A stretch of DNA of 6,758 bases from Betaproteobacteria bacterium. GTDB lineage: Bacteria; Pseudomonadota; Gammaproteobacteria; Burkholderiales; SG8-41. The position numbers and the translations under genes were made by a program. Positions 1-5,567 of the stretch are shown piece after piece. The notes beneath the pieces were generated by a model. It did not search any database, was not told the origin of the DNA, and saw only the letters and a list, made by a program, of their open reading frames with translations. Location of the stretch: the NCBI GenBank assembly GCA_025353085.1, contig JANXRI010000079.1, forward strand, positions 1 through 6,758. Direction: 5' to 3'. Every line of letters starts with the position of its first letter. Position 1 is the first letter of the stretch.

Positions 1-2
1 AT

Positions 3-440
3 ATCAACCATCTCGCCGAAGTCGCGCATCTGCTCTCGGAGGCGACCGGCGGCCGCGACGCCAATCTCGTCATCGCGGGTCTTTTACATGACTGCATTGA
101 AGACCAGGGTGTTACTTACGACGAACTTGTCGAACTGTTCGGCGTGGACGTTGCGGGACTGGTGCGCGACGTCACCGACGACAAGACGTTGCTCAAGGCC
201 GAGCGCAAGCGGCTGCAGATCGAGCACGCACCGCATAAATCAGCTCGCGCCAGAATGTTGAAGATCGCCGACAAGACGTCGAATCTGCGCGCGATGGCGG
301 TGAGCCCGCCGAGCGGCTGGGACGAACAGCGCAAGAGCGATTATTTCGCATGGGCACTTGCGGTTGTCGCGGGTTGTCGCGGCGTGAATGAATTTCTCGA
401 AGCGAAATTTGACGAGGCGTATCGCAACGGGGAGAGGTAG
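3..440 (+). CDS. Stand-alone HD-domain (p)ppGpp hydrolase-like protein (MESH1/SpoT-HD type), 5' end cut by window
   Basis: The reading frame is open from the left edge and ends at TAG 438-440, giving 145 visible residues. The true start lies outside the window, probably 30-40 residues upstream. Visible metal-binding HD hydrolase signatures are INH (residues 1-3), LLHDCIED (27-34, with the His-Asp pair and the Glu-Asp pair), and KIADKTSNLRAM in the second half. The C-terminal block PPSGWDEQRKSDYFAWA followed by GCRGVNEFLE matches the layout of the MESH1 and RelA/SpoT hydrolase domain. Known members remove the 3'-pyrophosphate from (p)ppGpp in the cytoplasm; animal MESH1 also acts on NADPH. No synthetase, TGS or ACT domain follows, since the protein ends straight after the HD domain, so it is a small single-domain alarmone hydrolase and not SpoT itself. 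The substrate is inferred from the family. A run of seven T follows the stop codon, but no stem precedes it. Confidence 0.92.
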   Translation: MNHLAEVAHLLSEATGGRDANLVIAGLLHDCIEDQGVTYDELVELFGVDVAGLVRDVTDDKTLLKAERKRLQIEHAPHKSARARMLKIADKTSNLRAMAVSPPSGWDEQRKSDYFAWALAVVAGCRGVNEFLEAKFDEAYRNGER

Positions 441-466
441 TTTTTTTGCCGGTGGTCTCATGCTTT

Positions 467-522
467 CCGGGTGGCAGATTCGGGGCTGGTTTCAATCTCC
501 GGGTGGCAGACCCGGGGCTGGT
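467..522 (+). repeat. Tandem 24 bp unit at outer end of left repeat
   Basis: The unit CCGGGTGGCAGA-YYC-GGGGCTGGT occurs at 467-490 and again at 499-522, with an 8 bp spacer (TTCAATCT). The two copies differ at two adjacent positions only. The same arrangement occurs in reverse at the right repeat. Confidence 0.85.
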
Positions 523-555
523 CACTTTCTTTTGCGCGGCCAAAAGAAAGTAACC
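520..555. repeat. Hairpin in left repeat (14 bp stem, 8 nt loop)
   Basis: Arms 520-533 and 542-555 pair over 14 positions with one mismatch, around the loop GCGCGGCC. The mismatch C523/A552 becomes a G-U wobble if the - strand is the transcribed one. The equivalent hairpin in the right repeat has a different stem sequence but the same loop. Confidence 0.8.
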
Positions 556-820
556 CAAGAAAAAGCCGCCCCAGCGAGTCGTCCCCTTCCGGGGATTCCC
601 TGCGCTGCTCGCCGTGAAAAGCGGCTCAGAAAACTCGCTCGATAAATGAGAAAACACGTAAACGATTGCGAGCTCAAACAGTTCTTCGCCGAAAGCCCTT
701 TTCACGGCTGCGACTGCTCAGCGTCTCACGAGGGGAAAAAACAAACTAGATGGTGAGAGTGCGAGCGACAGCGACGTCGCAATTCGCTGTGTTGTTTATT
801 AGGAAACCTTGATCAAGTTC

Positions 821-886
821 GTCACTCCGGCAGAGGCCGGAGCCAGGCGCTCAAATGCACTGGATTCCGGCGTGCGCCGGAACGAC
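821..886. repeat. REP-like double-hairpin palindrome between the two inverted repeats
   Basis: Two short hairpins sit side by side: CTCCGGC/GCCGGAG (825-831 with 836-842) and TTCCGGCG/CGCCGGAA (865-872 with 875-882). The whole element is also an imperfect palindrome, since 821-831 pairs with 876-886 at 9 of 11 positions. Translated on the - strand it yields the SFRRTPESS...APASAGVT peptide typical of spurious reading frames over dispersed palindromic repeats in proteobacterial genomes. It probably belongs to a high-copy extragenic repeat family. Confidence 0.75.
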
Positions 887-972
887 GACTTGTGCAGTGT
901 TTTTAGTCTGTTTGAAATTTGATCGTGTTCACTACTCACTGCTTCTTGTCTCAACGCTGCCTGGTATTTCAA

Positions 973-1237
973 CCCCTTTGTGAGTCGCTGAGTAACGCAG
1001 GCGAGTTCGGTGCTGTGGTCGAGGAACTGTCTGAGCTCGCAATCGTTTACGTGTTTTCTCATTCTTCGAGCGAGTTTTGCGAGACCCCGAACTTGTCGAG
1101 TAACGCAGGGAACGCGAAGGCGCGGCTCACCACGGGGCGGCCTCCTTTTGGTTACTTTTCCTGGCCGCGCAGGAAAAGTGACCAGCCCCGGGTCTGCCAC
1201 CCGGCGAGATTGAAACCAGCCCCGGGTCTGCACCCGG
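973..1237 (-). repeat. Right copy of ~270 bp dispersed inverted repeat
   Basis: This is the reverse-complement partner of 466-735, with the same order of blocks: tandem GGGTCTGCCACCCGG-type units at the outer end (1181-1204 and 1215-1237, the latter one base shorter), the hairpin at 1150-1183, and the 32 bp exact block at 1032-1063. The inner end matches the left copy up to about 973. The two copies enclose a ~237 bp spacer. Confidence 0.85.
1150..1183. repeat. Hairpin in right repeat (13 bp stem, 8 nt loop)
   Basis: Arms 1150-1162 and 1171-1183 pair around the loop GGCCGCGC, which is the reverse complement of the left loop. There is one T/G pair (1153 with 1180), a wobble if the + strand is transcribed. 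The stem bases differ from the left copy on both arms in step, so pairing is kept. Confidence 0.8.
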
Positions 1238-1305
1238 AGTCCGAGACAAACCGAGCGCTTTTGAATTCCAGCGCACGCCGAAAAATCGCAACAACCGCAG
1301 AATGG

Positions 1306-1330
1306 AGATAGCTGCGTTTCGCAGCTATCT
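1306..1330. repeat. Perfect 11 bp hairpin overlapping the hydrolase stop codon
   Basis: AGATAGCTGCG (1306-1316) and its exact reverse complement (1320-1330) are separated by TTT. The TAG stop of the - strand hydrolase reading frame (1325-1327) lies inside the stem. No T-run follows on either strand, so this is not a textbook intrinsic terminator, although it could still stabilise or pause the transcript. Confidence 0.7.
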
Positions 1331-2187
1331 AACAATCGACCGCGGGTCCCGCGCCCGCCAGCGTCCGCTATCGACCTGCCACAGAAAATCGCCGAGCATC
1401 TGGTTGAATAAGTCGGGTTCTTCAGTGTTTACCGTATGCCCCGTCGCCGGGCAGATCCACAGCCGCGCCGCCTTGCACTGGCTTTTCATGAAGAGCGCCG
1501 GCGCAACGCAGTTGTCGTCCTCATCGCCGCTCACCACGAACAGCGGCACTTTCATTTTGCGCAGCGCGCTGCCGAGCTCGAAAATCGTCGCGCGTTTCAA
1601 CTGCACGCCGCGCTGCGTGTTGGCAAGCCCGAGCGCCGAGTGCTCATCTGCCAGCGGCGGAATTCGGTAAACCCGCGTGGATCCTTGTTCATTTGCGGGA
1701 TGCGGCCGGCCGCCACGCTGCTGATGCGCAACGTGGCCGGCACACCGAGCGCGAGAAAGCGCCGCGCGTTGGCTTCGGTATTACGCAGGAAAGCCGCGCG
1801 CGTCGCAGGATTGGAACCCGCGCCCGCGCCGACGGTGGTCACTGACCAGCAGCGCGCCGGATAGGTGAGGCCGAAGCCGAGCGAAGTGCGCGCGCCCATC
1901 GAGCAGCCGACGATATGCGCCTTGCGCAATTCAAGATGTTGCATGACCGCGGCGACATCGTCGATCACGATCGGCTGCGAATATTTCGCACACGCTTTTG
2001 GCACGTCGGAGGGCGGATAGCCGCGAGTGTTAAACGCGATGCAGCGGTAGCGCCGCGCGAAGTGGCGCATCTGCGCTTCCCAACTGCGATGGTCGCCCGA
2101 AAATTCATGCACGAACACGATCGGCGTGCCGCGGCCGGCTGCCTCGAAATAAAGTTTGGTCCCGTCGCGTGCGCTGGCGTAAGGCAT
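1325..2187 (-). pseudogene. Alpha/beta fold hydrolase, frameshifted
   Basis: This would encode a 287-residue alpha/beta hydrolase, but one base is missing near 1656-1662. The first frame (from ATG 2187) carries VFVHEFSGDHRSW (oxyanion region), the nucleophile elbow GCSMG with Ser96, and continues to NKDPRGFTEF. It then runs out of register and stops at about 1597. The second frame picks up at once with ADEHSALGLANTQRGVQLKR and carries the acid Asp (SGDEDD, about 222) and the catalytic His (ATGHT, about 251) through to the stop at 1325-1327. The total length is one base short of a multiple of three, which fits a single deletion. All triad residues survive, so the break is recent or is a sequencing error. 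A good ribosome binding site (GGGGAGGA, complement of 2196-2203) precedes the ATG by 8 nt. The substrate cannot be told. It lies divergent to the aminotransferase. Confidence 0.88.
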
Positions 2188-2328
2188 AACGTATGTCCTC
2201 CCCTGTGATTTCGGTGCGGCGGCAAAGCGTAAGTCGCTGCAGCGACCCCGGTCAAGCAGTGTAGCGACTGGACGAGCCCGCGGCGATAGCGGTATGGTGC
2301 GTTTCGCTCAGCTCACGGAGGAACCGCC
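2188..2328. promoter_or_regulatory. Divergent intergenic region between hydrolase and aminotransferase, with dyad
   Basis: These 141 bp must hold the promoters for both diverging genes. The clearest feature is a perfect 14 bp palindrome GTCGCTGCAGCGAC at 2233-2246, with a related half-site AGCGACT at 2263-2269. This could be an operator for an unseen regulator. No convincing -35/-10 pair was recognised, so the operator role is a guess from symmetry and position. Confidence 0.35.
2317..2321 (+). promoter_or_regulatory. Ribosome binding site of the aminotransferase
   Basis: GGAGG lies 7 nt ahead of ATG 2329 and supports that start. Confidence 0.8.
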
Positions 2329-3678
2329 ATGTCGCACATTCTCTATCGCGAAAATCTCGATCACGCGTTGCCCGTCGCGGTGGCCGGCGACGGCCCCTAT
2401 TTGATCGACGCCTCGGGCAAGCGCTATATCGATGCATCGTCGGGCGCGGCAGTGTCGTGCCTTGGCCACAGCAATCAAGTGGTGCGCGCCGCGATTCACG
2501 CGCAAACCGATGCGCTTGCATTCGCGCATTCGCGTTTCTTCACCACCGAAGCAGCGGAACGGCTCGCGGACGATCTCGTGAAGGGCGCACCCGGCGAACT
2601 CACCAAGGTGTGGTTTACCTGCGGCGGCTCGGAATCCGTCGAAGCGGCATTGAAACTGACTCGCCAGTATTTCGTCGAGTGCGGGGAAGGCCAGCGCAAG
2701 TATGTAATCGCGCGGCGCCAGAGTTATCACGGCAATACATTCGGCGCGCTGTCGGCGAGCGGCAACATCTGGCGGCGGCGCGCGTTCGAGCCGGTGCTGA
2801 TCGATTCGATGCAGCATATTTCGCCGTGCTATGCGTACCGTTATCAGGCAGCCGACGAAAGTGCCGAAGCGTACGGCTTGCGCCTGGCCAACGAGCTCGA
2901 AACCAAAATCCTCGAACTCGGCGCGGACAAGGTCGCCGCGTTCATCGCCGAGACGGTGGTTGGTGCGACGCTCGGCGCGGTCGCCGCGACGCCCGGTTAC
3001 TTCAAGCGCATCCGCGAAATCTGCGACCACTACGGCGTGTTGCTGATACTCGACGAAGTGATGTGCGGCATGGGGCGTACCGGCACGCGCTATGCATTCG
3101 AGCAGGAAGGCATTGCGCCCGACCTGCTGACCGTTGCCAAAGGCCTCGGTGCCGGCTATCAGCCGATCGGCGCGCTGCTGATCGCCGAGAAAATTCATCG
3201 CGCAATCGAGCGCGGCAGCAATGTGGTGATGCACGGCCATACGTTCACCGCCCATCCAGTCGCGTGCGCGGCGGCGCTCGCGACACAAAATGAAATCCGC
3301 GAACACGCTTTGCTGGCGAACGTTAAGCGCCAGGGCGACGCGTTAATGGCGGCGCTCGATGACCGCTTCGCCAACCATCCGCACGTTGGCGACATCCGGG
3401 GCCGCGGACTTTTCATGGCGCTCGAATTTGTCGCCGACCGCCGCACTAAACAGCCATTCGATCCCGCGCTCAGAATCAACGCGAAGATCAAGCATGTCGG
3501 CATGCAAAACGGTCTGATCTGCTATCCGGCAGGCGGCCTCGTCGACGGCAAAAGCGGCGATCATGCGATGCTCGCGCCGCCGTATATCGTGACCGCCGCG
3601 CACATCAGCGAAATCGTCGACAAGCTGGCACGCACCGTCGACGCCGTGCTGCGCGATGTGCTGGTGAAAGCTGCTTGA
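2329..3678 (+). CDS. Class III PLP-dependent aminotransferase (aspartate aminotransferase family)
   Basis: This 449-residue protein has the normal length for class III aminotransferases. These enzymes move an amino group, usually from an omega-amino acid or amine to pyruvate or 2-oxoglutarate, in the cytoplasm. In order it shows the N-terminal GDGPYLIDASGKRYID and SSGAAVSCLGHS block (about 21-48), the cofactor phosphate-binding GGSES (99-103), SYHG (132-135, ring-stacking Tyr and His), the LDEVMCGMGRTG motif with the PLP-pyridine Asp242, the Schiff-base Lys271 in TVAKGLGAGYQPIGA, and HGHTFTAHPVACAA further on. All key residues are present, so it should be active. GGAGG 7 nt upstream of ATG 2329 supports the start. 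Sequence motifs alone do not separate the subfamilies (omega-amino acid:pyruvate, GABA, diaminobutyrate and others), so no gene symbol is given. It stands alone on the + strand, divergent from a broken alpha/beta hydrolase. Confidence 0.95.
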   Translation: MSHILYRENLDHALPVAVAGDGPYLIDASGKRYIDASSGAAVSCLGHSNQVVRAAIHAQTDALAFAHSRFFTTEAAERLADDLVKGAPGELTKVWFTCGGSESVEAALKLTRQYFVECGEGQRKYVIARRQSYHGNTFGALSASGNIWRRRAFEPVLIDSMQHISPCYAYRYQAADESAEAYGLRLANELETKILELGADKVAAFIAETVVGATLGAVAATPGYFKRIREICDHYGVLLILDEVMCGMGRTGTRYAFEQEGIAPDLLTVAKGLGAGYQPIGALLIAEKIHRAIERGSNVVMHGHTFTAHPVACAAALATQNEIREHALLANVKRQGDALMAALDDRFANHPHVGDIRGRGLFMALEFVADRRTKQPFDPALRINAKIKHVGMQNGLICYPAGGLVDGKSGDHAMLAPPYIVTAAHISEIVDKLARTVDAVLRDVLVKAA

Positions 3679-3700
3679 GAACTTACCTAAAAAAGCATTC

Positions 3701-3723
3701 AGCCGCAGATAAACGCAGATAAA
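3701..3723 (+). repeat. Left arm of 23 bp inverted repeat, 10 bp period
   Basis: The arm is AGC followed by CGCAGATAAA twice (3704-3713 and 3714-3723). A partial third unit CGCGGAT follows at 3724-3730. It matches 3835-3857 exactly in reverse complement. Confidence 0.85.
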
Positions 3724-3834
3724 CGCGGATGGTGATTCTCGATACCCCTTAGTGGGTACACGATCACCCCCGCGGGACGGCAGCTAACCGACAACAAACG
3801 CAAATCTAGATTCGGGCCGGCTCCGGTCTTTGAT

Positions 3835-3857
3835 TTTATCTGCGTTTATCTGCGGCT
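3835..3857 (-). repeat. Right arm of 23 bp inverted repeat
   Basis: This is an exact reverse complement of 3701-3723 (TTTATCTGCG twice, then GCT). The arms enclose 111 bp. Repeats of the CCGCAGAT-AAACGC kind occur scattered in many proteobacterial intergenic regions. Confidence 0.85.
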
Positions 3858-3873
3858 CCCAATGCCTTCGACC

Positions 3874-4578
3874 TTACTTAACCGGCAGGAACACCGCGGT
3901 CGCGAGGGTCTGAATCACTTTGACGATGGTGCGATTGTCCTTGTCGGCGATTATTTTCGAGAGCACGTCGAGGCTGCCGATGATCTTGCCGAATTCGCGT
4001 TCGAACGAAAGATTGCGCACCGGTGCGGCCGTCTCGTTCGAAAGCAAATACAGGTCGCCGTTCAGAGTGCGTGCGCCGGAGAGTTTCCACACCGCGATTT
4101 CGACGTTGCGCGCGGCGTTGTAGAGCCGCTGCGGATCGAGATCGTCAAGCAGGAAGAATTCGGTTTTGTCGTTGAAGGCGACTTGCATCATGCTGCCGAG
4201 GCCGGCGACGAACGCGAGCACGCGGTCACCCGCATAATCGTCGCGAAACGCGAGGTAAATCGCAGCGGGCCCGCGGTTGCCCTGGAGCTCGGCAAACCGC
4301 CAGTCGTGGCGGCCTTCAAAGATCCGCGCCACCCCTGCATCCACTGTCGCGGTGCCGCTTTTTTTCAATTCGCGCGGATTGCGCCGGTAAAGTTTTTCGG
4401 CGAGCAACTTGAGATTGTAAAAAACTTCGCGCTGATGCGCTTCGGCGACGCGGTCGATGTCCGATTTAATGAACTGGGCGGCCCCGAAGCCGCCGCCGGA
4501 CCTTGAAGGCGTGGTGTTGGTCTGCGCGCAACCTGCAAGCAGCGCGATCGACAACAGAATTAGCAGGCGCCGAAACAT
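3874..4578 (-). CDS. Putative lipoprotein of unknown function
   Basis: This 234-residue protein begins MFRRLLILLSIALLAGC. A short positively charged start, a hydrophobic core and the lipobox LAGC with Cys17 mark it as a lipoprotein processed by signal peptidase II and anchored in a membrane, most likely the outer one. After the lipobox there is a Ser/Gly-rich linker (about 21-31), then a mixed alpha/beta-looking domain with no transmembrane segment. Segments such as FIKSDIDRVAEAHQREVFYNLKLLAEKLYRRNP and EREFGKIIGSLDVLSKIIADKDNR look helical. I do not recognise a family or catalytic motif. The start codon has no clear ribosome binding site, but the signal peptide begins right there, which supports it. 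It follows the nucleotidyltransferase-like gene by 40 bp on the same strand, so it could be co-transcribed or have its own promoter. It converges on the aminotransferase. Confidence 0.85.
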   Translation of the reverse strand: MFRRLLILLSIALLAGCAQTNTTPSRSGGGFGAAQFIKSDIDRVAEAHQREVFYNLKLLAEKLYRRNPRELKKSGTATVDAGVARIFEGRHDWRFAELQGNRGPAAIYLAFRDDYAGDRVLAFVAGLGSMMQVAFNDKTEFFLLDDLDPQRLYNAARNVEIAVWKLSGARTLNGDLYLLSNETAAPVRNLSFEREFGKIIGSLDVLSKIIADKDNRTIVKVIQTLATAVFLPVK

Positions 4579-4618
4579 GCGCCAATCATAACGCTAAGCG
4601 CCGGCGAAGGGCGCGCGC

Positions 4619-5014
4619 TCAACTCGCTTGAGGAATGCGCTCCGTCGAACCGATCACAAAAATCTTTGGCTGTTGCATGACGGCGAGTATGACGCGGTTG
4701 CCCTGCACCAGCTTGCGTTTCCATTCGTCCGCGCAATACACGCTCGGGTTGATCGAGCGCCCCAGGTATTTCGCGGCCGCAATGAAATGCGGAATCACCT
4801 CGGCGTAAGCAATTGCGCGGCCGATGATCATGACGTCGACGTCGCCGTGCGGCTTGATCGCACCGCGTGCCAGCGGCCCGTAGATGAATGCAACATCGAT
4901 TTGCCCCGCGATCGGCGTCAGCGCCGCGCGCAGCACATCGGCGATCGACGGCGCCCGATCGCTGCCGCTGCCGTCATTGCCGCCGCTGCCATCGTAGGGT
5001 GGTTCGCGCAGCAT
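4619..5014 (-). CDS. MNT-type nucleotidyltransferase-like protein, possibly N-terminally reduced
   Basis: This 131-residue protein contains the core of a DNA polymerase beta-like (MNT) nucleotidyltransferase: FIYGPLARG (43-51) followed by HGDVDVMIIG (56-65), with the acidic pair Asp58 and Asp60 at the correct 10-residue spacing. The later block INPSVYCADEWKRKL and QQPKIFVIG is typical of related proteins, many of which carry an N-terminal winged-helix domain. That domain is absent here. In its place is a low-complexity GSGGNDGSGSD stretch (9-19) ahead of IADVLRAAL. The usual Gly-Ser of the active site is Gly46-Pro47, which may reduce or remove activity. Family members transfer a nucleotide to small molecules or proteins, some as antitoxin-like modifiers; the target here is unknown. 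The ATG is 10 nt after the stop of the 2H phosphoesterase gene, suggesting translational coupling. The frame stays open upstream, so an earlier overlapping start cannot be excluded. Confidence 0.82.
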   Translation of the reverse strand: MLREPPYDGSGGNDGSGSDRAPSIADVLRAALTPIAGQIDVAFIYGPLARGAIKPHGDVDVMIIGRAIAYAEVIPHFIAAAKYLGRSINPSVYCADEWKRKLVQGNRVILAVMQQPKIFVIGSTERIPQAS

Positions 5015-5024
5015 GTTCTCGATA

Positions 5025-5567
5025 TCAGGCCGCGGCCAGCGGCTGCTCGAAGAGCGTGTGCCAGGCCGAAACTGGCACGCCGCTCGTCGAATTCACGAGG
5101 TGCACCGCGCGCACTTCGAATTGGCCGTCGAGGCGGCCGCCCGCTTCAATCGTAAGGCGTTTTTTTACCGCTGCGTCAATCTTGCCGTAGGCGAGGCTCA
5201 GGTGCGGCTCGAACGGCGGCGCTGGATTCATTTCGAAGGCGTCGTAGGCGGCGCGCTGCGCGGCGGCGAGCTCTTCGCTACGCTCGACGTTCGCAAAGAG
5301 GCTGCGGAAATAATCGTCACCCGAGTCGATGTCGCCGAGCTTGAGCATGAATGGCTTGATGCGCGCGGCGAGGTGCTTCAGTTTGAGCTCTGCGCTCGCC
5401 AGCGTGGTCTCGGCGCCCGTGAGCAAAGTGATATGCGGCGGCACCTGCGGGCCGCCGGCTTCCTTGTGCGCGAGCCGCACCCATTTCTGAATCCGCTCGA
5501 GTGCTTTGCCGGTCGGCCGGATCCAGACCGCGGCGCGGATGATTTCGCTGGTGTCGATATGTGCCAT
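5025..5567 (-). CDS. 2H phosphoesterase, cyclic phosphodiesterase-like
   Basis: This 180-residue protein has the two His-x-Thr/Ser motifs of the 2H superfamily: PPHITLLTG (His45, Thr47) and EPHLSLAYG (His122, Ser124). The central YFRSLFANVE and the spacing resemble the plant and yeast cyclic phosphodiesterases (CPDase), which open 2',3'-cyclic phosphates such as ADP-ribose 1'',2''-cyclic phosphate, more than the bacterial ThpR RNA ligase/phosphodiesterase. That choice rests on the motif context, not on a search. The start is placed at ATG 5565-5567 because AAGGAGA (complement of 5574-5580) lies 6-7 nt upstream. The frame is open further, to 5642, but the extra 25 residues lack a ribosome binding site and are not part of the fold. 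It is the first gene of a - strand group followed by the nucleotidyltransferase-like gene, and it diverges from the Bug gene across 124 bp. It should act in the cytoplasm. Confidence 0.9.
   Translation of the reverse strand: MAHIDTSEIIRAAVWIRPTGKALERIQKWVRLAHKEAGGPQVPPHITLLTGAETTLASAELKLKHLAARIKPFMLKLGDIDSGDDYFRSLFANVERSEELAAAQRAAYDAFEMNPAPPFEPHLSLAYGKIDAAVKKRLTIEAGGRLDGQFEVRAVHLVNSTSGVPVSAWHTLFEQPLAAA

Larger units (their letters stand above)
466..735 (+). repeat. Left copy of ~270 bp dispersed inverted repeat
   Basis: This segment aligns along nearly its whole length with the reverse complement of 973-1237. The longest exact block is 32 bp (645-676 against 1032-1063). Other shared blocks are the CCGGGTGGCAGACCCGGGGC unit, the hairpin at 520-555, GCCGCCCC, TTCCCTGCG, AAAACTCGCTCG, and CTCAGCG followed by CTCAC and AGGGG near the inner end. 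Divergence is concentrated around 575-625, where small insertions and deletions are needed. It begins about 26 bp after the HD hydrolase stop codon. No transposase is present, so it behaves like a non-autonomous dispersed repeat. The family is not named here because I cannot search. Confidence 0.85.
441..1324. other. Long gene-free interval holding dispersed repeats
   Basis: About 880 bp lie between the HD hydrolase stop and the hydrolase pseudogene end. Several reading frames are open here, but none has a credible ribosome binding site or a recognisable protein. The frames overlap one another and their translations follow the repeat units. The interval is explained by two inverted copies of a ~270 bp repeat (466-735 and 973-1237), a REP-like double palindrome between them (821-886), and short flanking stretches (736-820, 887-972, 1238-1305) in which I see nothing further apart from a 10 bp palindrome at 771-780. 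Confidence 0.8.
3679..3873. other. Convergent intergenic region, possible bidirectional terminator
   Basis: This region lies between the ends of the converging aminotransferase and lipoprotein genes. It carries an outer 23 bp perfect inverted repeat (3701-3723 and 3835-3857) and an inner imperfect hairpin (GGTGAT 3731-3736 with ATCACC 3763-3768, and TACCC near 3743 with GGGTA near 3754). Such symmetry between converging genes would suit two-way transcription termination, but there is no clean stem plus T-run. Confidence 0.4.

Noticed and set aside
438..450. T-run after the HD hydrolase stop as an intrinsic terminator
   Set aside because: There is a run of seven T at 441-447, but no stem-loop precedes it.
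193..705. Open - strand frame of 170 codons overlapping the HD hydrolase end and the left repeat
   Set aside because: It is antisense to a well-recognised gene, has no ribosome binding site, and its translation simply follows the repeat (QKKVTSPGSATRR).
919..1311. Open + strand frame of 130 codons in the repeat region
   Set aside because: It is explained entirely by the right repeat copy, with no recognisable domain and no ribosome binding site.
799..1335. Open - strand frame of 178 codons through the repeat region
   Set aside because: The peptide is a mosaic of the right repeat and the REP-like palindrome (SFRRTPESS...APASAGVT), a known pattern of spurious genes; codon use and motifs give no support.
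2308..3306. 332-codon - strand frame antisense to the aminotransferase
   Set aside because: It is a GC-bias shadow of a gene with all class III aminotransferase motifs; the peptide is rich in Arg, Ala and His with no domain.
3701..3857. CRISPR-like array
   Set aside because: The units are 10 bp tandem copies with no spacers, plus one inverted partner; no cas genes are present.
3862..4506. 214-codon + strand frame antisense to the lipoprotein gene
   Set aside because: The - strand frame has a clean lipoprotein signal and normal composition; the + frame is its shadow.
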